From assembly GCF_033097525.1 (NCBI RefSeq), contig NZ_CP109907.1:5456001-5520000 (forward strand): 64,000 nt of DNA, read 5' to 3'. Below, in pieces: positions 46,189-56,005 of this stretch; the stretch's first letter is position 1, and each line of letters opens with the position of its first letter. The stretch is from Sphingobacterium sp. UGAL515B_05 (GTDB lineage Bacteria; Bacteroidota; Bacteroidia; Sphingobacteriales; Sphingobacteriaceae). Both the position numbers and the translations under genes were made by a program. Below the pieces are notes generated by a model, which made no database searches, had not been told where the DNA came from, and saw nothing but the letters and a program-made list of their open reading frames with translations.

Positions 46189-49100
46189 TTACAGGGTGAC
46201 ATTGAGACCGAGTTGAAAGGTACGCGGTTGTGGTGGCGTTCCGAACGATCCTATCCCCTGTGCGTTTGGATTACTGGTCACATTCGATTCAGGATCACCG
46301 GTGTATTTGCTCCACACAAAGAGATTAGACCCTACAAAATAGATACGTGCAGCAGTCAATTTTGCCCGCTCGACCAGCTCTTTCGGCAATTTATAACCAA
46401 AAGACAGCTGTCTGAGCTTTAAAAATGAAGCGTCCTCCAGATAGCGGCTATTGGCATCGATGGTATAGTTGAGCCCTTCGGATGTCAGGCGGGGCACATC
46501 GGTAATATCACCGGGCTGTTGCCATCTGTTCAGCACATTTTGAAATACGCCACCGCTGCTCGGATTACGCTCCCTGAAGTAGCGGTTAAGGTTAACGGCA
46601 TAGTTACCATATTGGAAACTAAAGTCTACACCCAGGTCAAAGTTTTTATAGGTAAAGGTATTGCCTATCCCCCCATAAAACTTGGGATAAGCATTCCGAA
46701 AAACTTTACGTGCCGAAGTAGGCAAAGAACCATCGCTCAGCTGTCCGTCAAACACAGCTTTTCCGGTCTGTGGATCGACCGACAGCTGTTCGTAAAGCCA
46801 GAATGAGTTGAGCGAATAACCTTCTTTCAGGATCACCCAATCGCGGGTATACTGGGTGATCTGCGTGGGCAGTTTTTCGATTTTATTCGTATTTCCCGAA
46901 ATGTTAAAACTTGTATTCCAGGCAAAGTCTTTTGTTTTCACGTTGAGCGAGTTGATCAACACCTCATAGCCTTTGTTGCTGATCTCACCCACATTGGCCC
47001 AGTATTTTGAAAAACCAGAACTGCCGACAATAGGTCGTTCGAGGAGTAGATCGGAGGTATATTTATGATAAAGATCTACGGTAATGGACAGGCTGTTTTT
47101 GAATAGCGCCACATCCAGCCCAAGATCTGCCTGCGCTGTTTTCTCCCAGCGCAAATTTTCGTTCCCCAACTGGAAAGGACCTGTACTTGGCAACACCTTG
47201 CCATAGCTGTCGGCATATTTTTCATTGCCCGACCAAAGACCTCTGGCGGCGAAGTTGCTGATTCCAGCCTGATTGCCCGTCAATCCATAGGACGCCCTAA
47301 TTTTCAGGTCATTTAACCAGGTTTGTTCGACCAAAAAGGCTTCTTGGCTAATCCGCCAGCCTGCCGAAAAAGCCGGGAAATAGCCCCATCGGTTGTTGGC
47401 ACCGAACTTGGACGAGCCATCTGCCCGCAGGGTTGCCTCTGCAAAATACCGATCCGCATAGCTGTAGCCTACTCTTCCAAAAAAGGAAGCAATCGTATAT
47501 TTAGTCCAATTGTCGGATGCAATGATATTGGCTGCCGATGAGATCTGTTTAAAGGAGTCATTCGCAAAACCATTCCCCTCCAGGTATTTGTAATCAAGTA
47601 CGTTGCTCTGCAAGGTATTTCCCAAAATAGCATTCAGGCTATGCTTGCCAAAGGTATTCTGATACGTCAGGGTTTGTTCGTTTATCCAGGTAGCATTTCT
47701 CGATATTCCTGAGGTCGCCTGATTGTTATTCGCGATACCAATACTGGTTTTACTGTTCCAGTATTGTGATTCATCGTATAGGTTATAGTCGGCACTAAAA
47801 CTGGATTTGAATTTCAGTCCCTTCACAAGATCAATTTCCGCAAAAGCACTTCCTACATAACGCAGACTTGTGGTATTGACATCGTAGTTGTCCACCAGTG
47901 TATAGGTATTATCGGTACCATTGAGTGATCCATCGGTATTGAATATCGGGACATTCGTTGCCGAAGAAACGGCCGAATTGAAAAGACTTACCTGAGGGCC
48001 ATCACCTGTACGCGCCTGATTGCGGTAGGTTCTGGAAAAATTATTTGTCAGGCCGATTTTGACACGATTACTGATCTGATGGTCGAAATTAAACTTGAGA
48101 TTGGTTCGCGAAAAATCAATGACCTTAATAAAAGCTTCCTGTCCCGTGTAGCCAGCGCCAATATAAAACCTCGATTTGTCGCCGCCCCCCTGGATACCGA
48201 TGTTATAATCCTGCAGCTTCCCATGACGCAACAGGAAACCAAGGCGATCATAGGTAGGCTGATCTTCAGGATTTCCTTTCCCACCTTCCGAAACTGGACG
48301 ATAAGGCCTGTTGGCGAAAGTCTGTTTCAATGCCGGATTGTCCAATCCGGAGTTTATCCACCACTCGTTGGCGAGGGTCGCCGTTTCGGGACCTGTCGCC
48401 AATTTTGGCAACAAGGATTTATTGGCTTCGGCCCAGCCCCCCTGCAGGTTGAGGTCAATTTTGGTACGGCTACCATAACTTCCTTTTTTTGTGGTGATGA
48501 TGATCACACCATTGGCACCCCGGGAGCCATAGATCGCGGTTGCAGAAGCATCCTTCAGCACTTCAATAGACTCGATATCTGCTGGGTTGATATCCGTAAG
48601 TGGTGAACTGGTACGTCCACCAAGCCCGATATTTTGGAGGGAGGTATTATTTAAGAATACGCCATCAATAATATACAGGGGATCGCTACTGGAATTGATG
48701 GATGTCGTTCCGCGAACCCGCAGGAAGATACTTTCGCCGGGGACACCCGAGTTGGTGGAAACCTGCACACCGGAAAGCTTGCCCTGCAACTGGGCATCAA
48801 AACTTGCTACCGGAATTTTGTTGACTTCGGCAGCGTCTATCTTGGCAACTGCTCCCGTTAGATTTCTTCGCTTTTGTACACCGTAGCCTACGACGACCAC
48901 TTCATCCAGATCAGAAACGCTAGGTTGAAGCAAGATCTGAATCTGTGCCTCCCGTGCGGTTATCTTTCGACCCTTGTATCCCAAAAATGAAGTTGAGAAT
49001 GTCAACGGAAGTCGTTGCCCCGTGACAAACTGAAATCTTCCCGACGCATCGGTCTTTACTTGATGGGTAACACCTTCGAGCTTTATGGTAACGCCTTCAA

Positions 49101-49242
49101 TAGGTCGATTGGTAATCGAATCCAATACAATACCTTTTAAGGTCGCGTTAATAAGTGGCTCAGATTGCTGCGAAAATGCAGGCAATAGCAAACCATGTGA
49201 CAAAAACATCGCCACGGCGTACTTCCATACGCTATTTTTCAT
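46189..49242 (-). CDS. SusC/RagA-family TonB-dependent receptor (second locus)
   Basis: The 1017-aa receptor has a signal peptide (PAFSQQ, ~25), a carboxypeptidase-like domain (~33-110), the plug with SDLDEVVVVGYGVQKRRNLTGAV, LYIIDGVFLNN and IEVLKDASATAIYGSRGANGVIIITTKKG, and a barrel ending in TFQLGLNVTL. Unlike the first SusC it lacks an STN domain, and no sigma/FecR pair accompanies it, so its regulation differs. It heads the eight-gene operon with DoxX, rhodanese and thioredoxin-like proteins. Confidence 0.94.
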   Translation of the reverse strand: MKNSVWKYAVAMFLSHGLLLPAFSQQSEPLINATLKGIVLDSITNRPIEGVTIKLEGVTHQVKTDASGRFQFVTGQRLPLTFSTSFLGYKGRKITAREAQIQILLQPSVSDLDEVVVVGYGVQKRRNLTGAVAKIDAAEVNKIPVASFDAQLQGKLSGVQVSTNSGVPGESIFLRVRGTTSINSSSDPLYIIDGVFLNNTSLQNIGLGGRTSSPLTDINPADIESIEVLKDASATAIYGSRGANGVIIITTKKGSYGSRTKIDLNLQGGWAEANKSLLPKLATGPETATLANEWWINSGLDNPALKQTFANRPYRPVSEGGKGNPEDQPTYDRLGFLLRHGKLQDYNIGIQGGGDKSRFYIGAGYTGQEAFIKVIDFSRTNLKFNFDHQISNRVKIGLTNNFSRTYRNQARTGDGPQVSLFNSAVSSATNVPIFNTDGSLNGTDNTYTLVDNYDVNTTSLRYVGSAFAEIDLVKGLKFKSSFSADYNLYDESQYWNSKTSIGIANNNQATSGISRNATWINEQTLTYQNTFGKHSLNAILGNTLQSNVLDYKYLEGNGFANDSFKQISSAANIIASDNWTKYTIASFFGRVGYSYADRYFAEATLRADGSSKFGANNRWGYFPAFSAGWRISQEAFLVEQTWLNDLKIRASYGLTGNQAGISNFAARGLWSGNEKYADSYGKVLPSTGPFQLGNENLRWEKTAQADLGLDVALFKNSLSITVDLYHKYTSDLLLERPIVGSSGFSKYWANVGEISNKGYEVLINSLNVKTKDFAWNTSFNISGNTNKIEKLPTQITQYTRDWVILKEGYSLNSFWLYEQLSVDPQTGKAVFDGQLSDGSLPTSARKVFRNAYPKFYGGIGNTFTYKNFDLGVDFSFQYGNYAVNLNRYFRERNPSSGGVFQNVLNRWQQPGDITDVPRLTSEGLNYTIDANSRYLEDASFLKLRQLSFGYKLPKELVERAKLTAARIYFVGSNLFVWSKYTGDPESNVTSNPNAQGIGSFGTPPQPRTFQLGLNVTL

Positions 49243-49673
49243 AGGTAAAATTTTAACAGTGAATATTTACAAGTGCCAACGCCAATTGATTACTTGTCAG
49301 AAAAGCTGCTTTTATGGAAAGAAATACTTTCCTTTAACCGCAGCTACACATTCGCTTATTGAAATCAGAACAAAAGGATTTACAGTTGCGCAGACTTGCG
49401 CTCGATTGGGAAGGGTTAAGATAAAATTTGCAGTTCATAAATAATGAATTAAGTTAAACATTGTGATCATTACGTGCGGAAGATGTGGCTTGTAAGAAAG
49501 GCAAGCTTATCTCCTAGGTTGATAAAACAAATATAGTAAACATAAAATAAAATCTACAATATTAGTAGACTTTATTTTCAACTATCTTTTCTTCCACTAA
49601 AAATTGAGTAAATTGGTAAAGAAAAGCTTGCGGAAATATGTACATTTGAGTGCAGTCAATTACCGATCAGATC
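49243..49673. other. Divergent intergenic region between susC (second locus) and the AraC gene
   Basis: The 431 bp contain no gene. The region carries promoters for both divergent units. A TACATTTG at 49641-49648 matches the -7 element for the AraC gene. Nothing clear was found for susC. Confidence 0.5.
49641..49648 (+). promoter_or_regulatory. Probable -7 element for the AraC gene
   Basis: TACATTTG fits TAnnTTTG exactly. A TTG at 49613-49615 is 25 bp upstream, a little longer than the usual spacing. Transcription would start near 49653, which favours ATG 49674 over GTG 49650 as the gene start. Confidence 0.45.
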
Positions 49674-50513
49674 ATGCAGCTATTTCCTCCAGAAATTTTA
49701 TCGCCCTACATCAAGCACTATCTTTTTTTGGAAAGTGGTGTTGATCAGCATAAAAAACTGCGGTTATTTTCCGATGGGAACACTGGAATGGTCTTTCTTC
49801 TTAATGAAGGCCAGCTGTCCATCAACGAAAGTCAGCAGCTCCCCGCTTCATTTTTGTATGGTCAGATCAGTCATTTCCAAGATCTCGCCCTGCTGACACA
49901 GACTTCATTTGTTATTATTGTCTTCCAACCCGACGGGCTCTATAAGTTACTCGGTATCGCTGCCCATGCACTAAAAGATCAAATTATTGTTACGCAAGAT
50001 GTATTTGGACCATATGTTATCAGACTATATGACAGCCTGATACACGCGAAGTCCTCAACTGAAAAAGTACATGCATTAAATGCCTTCTTTTATGCATATG
50101 CCGTCCGGCAGAAGTATCCAAATCGGGGACCACTCCCTGCAATTCTGCAACATATCACAGCGCAAAAGGGATTGGTTACCGTAGGACAAATTGTGCAATA
50201 CAGCGGTTACACCGAACGGCATATGGAAAGAATATTTGCGGAACAGGTTGGAATGAGCCCAAAAAAATTTGGCAATATTGTCCAATTCCACTCCTTTTTG
50301 AAATTGCTACGCAGCAAATCAGCTGAAACGATCTTAACAACGATCAGCCACGAAAGTGGATATTTTGATCAGTCCCACCTCATCAGGGCATTTAAAAAAT
50401 ATACCGGCATCACACCTTCGGAATATTTAAATAGTACAAATCGGCTCGCAATCAACTTTATGGAATTTAAAAACGCATCTACTGAAATGTCGGGTTTATA
50501 CAATTTCAGCTAA
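49674..50513 (+). CDS. AraC-family regulator next to the nitrilase gene
   Basis: From ATG 49674 the protein is 279 aa. The N-terminal part (~1-160) has an AraC cupin-like opening (LFPPEILSPYIKHYLFLES) as in DUF6597 regulators. The C-terminal HTH pair includes TVGQIVQYSGYTERHMERIF and GYFDQSHLIRAFKKYTGITPSEY. It is 41 bp before a nitrilase-family gene and probably regulates it. The ligand is unknown. Confidence 0.85.
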   Translation: MQLFPPEILSPYIKHYLFLESGVDQHKKLRLFSDGNTGMVFLLNEGQLSINESQQLPASFLYGQISHFQDLALLTQTSFVIIVFQPDGLYKLLGIAAHALKDQIIVTQDVFGPYVIRLYDSLIHAKSSTEKVHALNAFFYAYAVRQKYPNRGPLPAILQHITAQKGLVTVGQIVQYSGYTERHMERIFAEQVGMSPKKFGNIVQFHSFLKLLRSKSAETILTTISHESGYFDQSHLIRAFKKYTGITPSEYLNSTNRLAINFMEFKNASTEMSGLYNFS

Positions 50514-50554
50514 GGCCTAGCCTGTAGCTTTGTCTATAGATCAATTCAAGAAAT

Positions 50555-51511
50555 ATGGACAACTTAAAAATTGCTACGGCACAATTTGAGCACAAGAGTG
50601 CGGACAAGGCTTATAACCTAGCCATTATCGAACGACTTGCGCAAGAGGCCGCTGCACAGGGTGCTGAGGTAATTGCATTTCACGAATGCTCCATAACGGG
50701 GTATACCTTTGCCCGAAATTTAGATAAACAACAAATGCTTGCGATCGCCGAACTTGTCCCAGACGGCGAAAGTACACAAAAGCTGATTTCAATAGCCGCT
50801 AAATACAACATCACTATCCTCGCGGGCCTGTTTGAAAAGGATGAGGACGACAACTTATATAAACCTTATATCTGTGTAGACAAAAATGGCCTAATTGCAA
50901 AGCATCGCAAGCTTCACCCCTTTATAAACCCCTATTTGCAAGCAGGGCAAGGCTATACTATTTTTGAAATTCACGGTTGGAAATGTGGTATTTTAATCTG
51001 TTATGATAATAATGTCATCGAAAATGTACGCGCAACAAAATTATTGGGTGCCGATATCATCTTTATGCCCCATGTAACTATGTGTACCCCTTCTTCCCGA
51101 CCTGGCGCAGGTTTTGTTGATCCGCAGCTTTGGCAAAATCGCGAAAACGATCCAACCAGCTTGCGCTTAGAATTTGACGGAATGGAAGGACGTAGTTGGC
51201 TGATGAAATGGCTGCCAGCCCGGGCCTATGACAATGCGCTCTATGTTGTTTTTTCAAACCCCATCGGCATGGATGACGATCAGTTAAAAAACGGATGTTC
51301 CATGATCTTAGATCCTTTCGGGGATATTCTGACTGAATGCTGTACATTTGAAGATAGTTTTACAATAGCCACCATTACGCCCGAAAAACTGATTCAAGCC
51401 GGTGGATATCGTTACATAAAAGCTCGAAGGCCAGATCTCTATGGTGACATTATCGGCCAACAGCATGAGTCCCAACAGAAAGTGGTCTGGTTGCATACCG
51501 ACAATCACTAA
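50555..51511 (+). CDS. Nitrilase-superfamily carbon-nitrogen hydrolase
   Basis: The 318-aa protein carries the Glu-Lys-Cys triad: Glu44 in AFHECSITGY, Lys119 in KHRKLHP and Cys149 in ILICYDNN. Length and motifs fit omega-amidase/carbamoylase-like members that cleave C-N bonds of amides. Specificity cannot be read from sequence. It is probably co-transcribed with the upstream AraC gene and ends before a convergent terminator. Confidence 0.9.
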   Translation: MDNLKIATAQFEHKSADKAYNLAIIERLAQEAAAQGAEVIAFHECSITGYTFARNLDKQQMLAIAELVPDGESTQKLISIAAKYNITILAGLFEKDEDDNLYKPYICVDKNGLIAKHRKLHPFINPYLQAGQGYTIFEIHGWKCGILICYDNNVIENVRATKLLGADIIFMPHVTMCTPSSRPGAGFVDPQLWQNRENDPTSLRLEFDGMEGRSWLMKWLPARAYDNALYVVFSNPIGMDDDQLKNGCSMILDPFGDILTECCTFEDSFTIATITPEKLIQAGGYRYIKARRPDLYGDIIGQQHESQQKVVWLHTDNH

Positions 51512-51529
51512 TTCCGCTAAATCGAATGG

Positions 51530-51564
51530 CTACTTTAAGACCATGTGAAAAGGTCTTAAAGTAG
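51530..51564. terminator. Bidirectional terminator hairpin
   Basis: CTACTTTAAGACC (51530-51542) and GGTCTTAAAGTAG (51552-51564) form a perfect 13-bp stem with a 9-nt loop between convergent genes. Confidence 0.75.
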
Positions 51565-51652
51565 TTTATCCATTAATGTTACCGATTAACGTCCAAATGT
51601 TTTTCAAACGACAGCACGTCCAACTACTTAAAGAAAAAGCACTTGTCTTTTC

Positions 51653-52078
51653 TCATAATACAAACGCCAAAAAGCCATTAGAGACCGACAAAAAAAGACA
51701 TAATGGGCTATAAAAATAGGTGTCTCTTATTGCAAAAGAAGACTTTCTGTACTTCTTAAAGATACCGAAAAACTTCATATCGCCAATAAATCGGAGCAGG
51801 AAAATACCACTGACCATATACATTTCATAGCGGATATACTTTACGTCTACCGGAACATCCAAAACTCCGACGGCACATAGATTTACAAACGCAAAAATCA
51901 ATAATCCGATGGCTACCAGCAAAGTGCCTACCCGGGTGGGATTAAATATCCTTCTGCCATTCAGATCGGTCGGAACGGCAACAGTCATTCCCCAATGTCC
52001 ACCGAGCAGCCAGAAAAAATGCAACAGAGCCAAAAAAATAAAAATAGTGGCGATAACGATTGAAAGTACAAGATCCAT
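51653..52078 (-). CDS. DUF3995-like small membrane protein
   Basis: The 141-aa protein has four membrane helices (~5-25, ~48-68, ~80-100, ~120-140) and an opening LALLHFFWLLGGHWG followed by AVPT, typical of DUF3995. It has no operon partner. Function unknown. Confidence 0.75.
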   Translation of the reverse strand: MDLVLSIVIATIFIFLALLHFFWLLGGHWGMTVAVPTDLNGRRIFNPTRVGTLLVAIGLLIFAFVNLCAVGVLDVPVDVKYIRYEMYMVSGIFLLRFIGDMKFFGIFKKYRKSSFAIRDTYFYSPLCLFLSVSNGFLAFVL

Positions 52079-52136
52079 AAGGTAAATATACCTTTTCAGC
52101 TGTAATAAACTGTACTCTTTTGACCTCTATTTCCGC

Positions 52137-52366
52137 TTACTGATGCATAGATCCCCGCCATAACAACTCGAGGTTGTGCTTTTTAAAAAGATCAGACATT
52201 TGCTTCTGATTGATAAAGCTACCCGCAGCCGAATGTAGCTGCATGACTAATGTCGCCAGACTTACCTGGGACTAGGTCCCTACAGCACTGATTTGCGAAT
52301 TTCGTTTTTGAATAGCGGATTAGCGTTATTGAGATTAGACCAAGACTTATGGAAGGTATCAATGCT
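52137..52366 (-). pseudogene. Decayed gene fragment
   Basis: Two minus-strand open segments in different frames read like protein: SIDTFHKSWSNLNNANPLF... (52366-52280) and LATLVMQLHSAAGSFINQKQ...LLWRGSMHQ-stop (52271-52137). Neither has a start and both are flanked by stops, which suggests a frameshifted gene end. I could not place the family. Confidence 0.3.
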
Positions 52367-52554
52367 TTAGGAATTTATATTTTTATAATCCGGTTTATAT
52401 TTTTATAACCAGAAAAAACGATTGAATAAATACGTAAACAAAACCTCAGGATTAAAGCGCTACTTTTACAATCACATACGCGTGCTCTGGGTTAGCTCAA
52501 TTGCTTTTTCAAATACATCACCCGAGTATCTAGTATCAATTAAGTTTATTTGTG

Positions 52555-52588
52555 AAAAGGGATGGCAGTATGTGGCCGTCCTTTTTTT
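52555..52588 (+). terminator. Rho-independent terminator
   Basis: AAAAGGGATGGC pairs with GGCCGTCCTTTTTTT through an 8-bp stem with one G-U pair and a T7 tract. No intact upstream gene is left for it to serve, so it is probably a relic of a lost gene. Confidence 0.65.
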
Positions 52589-52898
52589 AATCCAACATAA
52601 AAACAGATAAACAGTACTAATCGATACTTCTTTTCCAGTACGTCTTACCATTTTCACGATGCCTTTACCTGATGGATCTATCACCTTCTGCTATCGTAAT
52701 CGATAATAATGCAGGTATGCCTTTCTACTTAGCGGCGTCAATACAAAAGATAGCTAATTCTCATCTGGAACAAAAAATCTGTAAAAATGAATACTGAATA
52801 AATAATCACATGAACTATCCTATTGCGCGCATTGACTATATTGAGCCCAGTTGATTGACACCAGCTGACATCATACTGAATCCTCAAAATTGCACGTT

Positions 52899-53273
52899 AT
52901 GGCAAAACCAAAAAATCCAACATCGATTAAAATAGACATCATCCATAAAAAAATCAAGAAAACTGTTTTGTTAAATACAATTGATTACCATACACAATAT
53001 AAAATCTTTGAATACCTCAGCGGAGTCTTCCACGATATTCAGCTCTTCAAATCTGCGGAAATGAAAACGGAAATTGCATATTATGCAAACAAACTTGGCC
53101 CTAGTCTAGTTAAAAAATTAAATTGGCATGGCATCAACACCTTGGAAGACCTCCTATTTTATTCACCCCATGAACTCAGAAAATTAAATAAAATAGGCGA
53201 TGTTTCAGTCGCCAAATTGAACAGCTTCATCCAATATATAATCAACGAAAATTCAATCAAAAGTATTCAATAA
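52899..53273 (+). CDS. Solo RNA polymerase alpha-CTD-like protein
   Basis: From ATG 52899 the product is 124 aa. Its C-terminal ~60 residues (LVKKLNWHGINTLEDLLFYSPHELRKLNKIGDVSVAKLNSFI, key parts NTLEDLL and NKIGDVSVAKLN) follow the alpha C-terminal domain pattern of the RNA polymerase alpha subunit, a helix-hairpin-helix DNA and activator contact. The N-terminal half has no recognised domain. No alpha NTD or rpoA context is present. It could bind DNA or sigma/activators as a stand-alone regulator. A perfect hairpin follows the gene. Confidence 0.65.
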   Translation: MAKPKNPTSIKIDIIHKKIKKTVLLNTIDYHTQYKIFEYLSGVFHDIQLFKSAEMKTEIAYYANKLGPSLVKKLNWHGINTLEDLLFYSPHELRKLNKIGDVSVAKLNSFIQYIINENSIKSIQ

Positions 53274-53294
53274 CCAGATAAATGTGGCTACTGT

Positions 53295-53331
53295 AACCAA
53301 CAAAAGAGACCGAGTGTCTCTTTTGTTGGTT
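53295..53331. terminator. Long perfect hairpin between the alpha-CTD-like gene and the pseudogenes
   Basis: A 16-bp perfect stem (53295-53310 with 53316-53331; arms AACCAACAAAAGAGAC and its complement) closes a 5-nt loop. It works in both directions. Confidence 0.75.
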
Positions 53332-53377
53332 TACGTTCTTGCCATAACATTGCGGTGAAAGTTTGTTCGGTGAGCAG

Positions 53378-53615
53378 CTAATTATTGATAATATTACGAA
53401 CACAACGGATAGTGTTACCCTGGCTGAAATTCACCTGCTGAATACTGAAATCTTCAATTTTCCCTCTGTTGATCTCTGCATACAGAATTCTGGCCCCGCT
53501 GCTTGCGCGATCATAAGTACCACTTTTATAGCGAAAGGACCCGCCATTACTGAACGTTGCCGTCAGACGTTGCTGCCGGGCTCCGCCGGAGTCACGGTAT
53601 CCGTAATCTGAAAGA
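53378..53615 (-). pseudogene. C-terminal remnant of a FISUMP-type surface protein
   Basis: A minus-strand frame ending at 53378 reads LILSDYGYRDSGG... and ends GNTIRCVRNIINN-stop. The GYRD and final TIRCVRN patterns are typical of FISUMP (Fibrobacter major paralogous) domains. There is no native N-terminus: above ~53615 the frame runs antisense through the efflux gene. It was cut at the same point as the RND gene. Confidence 0.5.
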
Positions 53616-56003
53616 ATGAGCGAAGCATTAGCCGATGTTCCCGGCATTACGGCCGGTTTTCAGTACCCTGTGCAAATGCGGTTCAACGAGCTGATGACGG
53701 GAGCACGTCAGGACGTTGTCCTCAAAATATTTGGAGACAACCTGGATTCCCTGACCTTACATGCTCAAAAGATAGGTAAAATAATCGAACAGGTCCAGGG
53801 AACCCAAAATCTCTATATCGAACCGATTGCCGGGCTTCCGCAAGTTGTCATATCTTATAATCGCCCTAGCATTGCACAGCATCATCTCTCGATTGATGAA
53901 GTAAATAGAACCATCAATGCGGCTTTTGCCGGGCAGCGAACGGGCTTGGTATTCGAGGGTGAGAAACGCTTCGACATGGTTGTACGGCTAGCTGCCAGAG
54001 ACCGAAATAATATTACTGACATCCGTAACCTTTTGATTCCTACTCCAATGGGCAACCAAATTCCACTATCCCAATTGGCCCGTGTAGAGATTATACAGGG
54101 CCCTAACCAAATCCAACGGGAAAATGCGCAACGGCGGATTGTTGTCGGATTTAATATTAACGGTCGGGATGTACAAAGTATCGTACATGACTTACAAGCT
54201 AAGATTGACAAGGAAATCAAACTTCCAACAGGATACTCCATTAATTATGGGGGTTCTTTTGAAAACCTCAACAATGCCAAACAACGCTTGTTGATTGCTG
54301 TACCTATTGCGTTAGCGCTAATTTTCATACTCCTATTCCTTGCATTTAAATCCGTTAGGGAAAGTTTATTGATCTATACGGCTATACCATTATCGATTAT
54401 CGGTGGAGTGTTCTTGTTGGCGCTGCGGGGAATGCCTTTTAGTATTAGTGCCGGAGTTGGATTTATAGCGCTATTTGGTGTCGCTGTGCTCAATGGTATC
54501 GTATTGATATCTGAATTTAACCGGCTTCAAAAAAGTGGCATCCGTAATATTGTGCGTATTGTTGTCGATGGTGGTGAAAATCGGCTGCGCCCCGTTTTGA
54601 TGACCGCATCGGTGGCCTCACTGGGATTTATCCCCATGGCGCTGAGCAACGGCGCTGGAGCTGAAGTACAGCGACCTTTGGCAACTGTGGTCATTGGTGG
54701 CCTGCTTATCGCGACGCTATTAACCTTATTTGTGCTTCCACTCCTTTACGTAACCATGGAGCGCGGATTTAAACCTAATAGATTAAAAGGAAAATATATT
54801 GTGCCTCTTTTGATTGCTCTTGTTGTTTTTGCAACAAAAAATTCGACAGCACAGACAAAGATCACTTTGGATCAATCCATTGAACTCGCTCTCCAAAACA
54901 ACCGAAACATAAAAATTGAAAAACTGCGTGTGGCTTATGCCAAGGCTCTAATAGGAACATCCACTGCAGATATTCCGCAGACGGATATCAACCTAGATTA
55001 CGGGCAGATCAATAGCGCTTACCAGGATACTAAGGTTAGTATCAGTCAACGTTTTGGTTTTCCTACTGTCTACAGAAGGGAACGTATGCGCTATACCGAA
55101 GAGTGGAAAAAAAGCCAGCTGAATGTCACGCTTAAAGAGTTTGAGCTGAAAAAGGCCGTCAGCCTTACCTACTATAACATACTATATTGGCAGCAAAAGG
55201 AAAAACTTTTGAGCGAGGCATTATCCCTTTATAGCAGCTTCCTTGACAAGACCATCCTCCGTAAAAAGACAGGAGAAAGCAATGCGTTGGAAAGCTCAAC
55301 TGCGGCAAATCAAAAGGCCGCAATCACAATCCAATTGAGACAGGTAGCTGATGAAATAAATGTCCTTCAACTGCAATTTCAATGGTTGCTAAACACATCA
55401 GAAACCTACACCCCTACCATTGTGGAAAAGGCTATTTTCGTTCAGTCATCAGTAGCCGACCACCCTTTACTCAAAGTGCTGCAACAAGAAAAGATAGTTG
55501 CAGCGCACACAACTGCAATAGAAAAATCCAGACTACTTCCCCAACTGCTGCTAGGCTACAATCTGAATAGTTTTAAAGGCGCAGGGCCTGATAACAGAAT
55601 CTACGACGCGAGTCCAAGATTTCATTCGGTGCAGTTAGGGTTCTCCATACCGGTATTTTCCAGCGGACAGCGTGCTCGGATCGAAACTGCACGTCTGGAA
55701 GAAACCATTGCAAGCGATGAACTTCAAAATGCACAATCTGCGCTTGAAAGACGGGTCCAAGAATTCGCGCAACGCTATCAGACCAGTCTTGCTATTGTCG
55801 ATCAATATGAATCCGAGGGACTCAAAAATGCAGCAATAGTTTTTGAAACAGCGCAGAAGCAATTTTCCAATGGAGCCATTGACTATTTCGAATTTGTCAC
55901 TTTAATAAACCAGGCTATCGCGTTGAAAAGTAGCTATACAGATGCATTGTGGCAGCTCAACGAAAATGCCATTCAGCTTCATTACATCATGATAAATCAA
56001 TAG
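53616..56003 (+). pseudogene. Heavy-metal RND efflux pump-OMF fusion (CzcA/CusA-CusC type), N-terminally truncated
   Basis: The remaining 795 aa begin inside the RND porter domain at EALADVPGITAGFQYPVQMRF (normally about two thirds of the way into the ~1040-aa pump) and include TM helices 8-12 (FILLFLAFKSVRESLLIY to LFVLPLLYV). A TolC-type outer-membrane factor then starts after a signal-like segment (ITLDQSIELALQNNRN, ~420). RND-OMF fusions are normal in Bacteroidota. About 650 N-terminal residues, with the proton-relay helix 4, are missing, so pumping is not expected. The ATG at 53616 is probably not used natively. Confidence 0.85.
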
Positions 56004-56005
56004 AA

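Larger units (their letters stand above)
52079..52898. other. Long stretch with decayed coding fragments
   Basis: These 820 bp have no intact gene. Minus-strand fragments with protein-like sequence (52137-52366), a terminator (52555-52588) and a direct repeat of TTTATATTTTTATAA near 52375-52408 are the visible items. ORFs at 52422-52610 and 52472-52684 show no family features. Confidence 0.45.

Noticed and set aside
49650..49673. Alternative GTG start at 49650 for the AraC gene
   Set aside because: It would lie only 2 bp after the TACATTTG promoter element; ATG 49674 fits better.
49674..51511. AraC/nitrilase pair as part of the sulfur SusCD operon
   Set aside because: It is divergently transcribed across a 430-bp gap and has no shared motif; a functional link is not supported.
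52422..52684. Short ORFs on both strands (62 and 70 aa)
   Set aside because: They overlap each other, carry a terminator inside and show no domain pattern.
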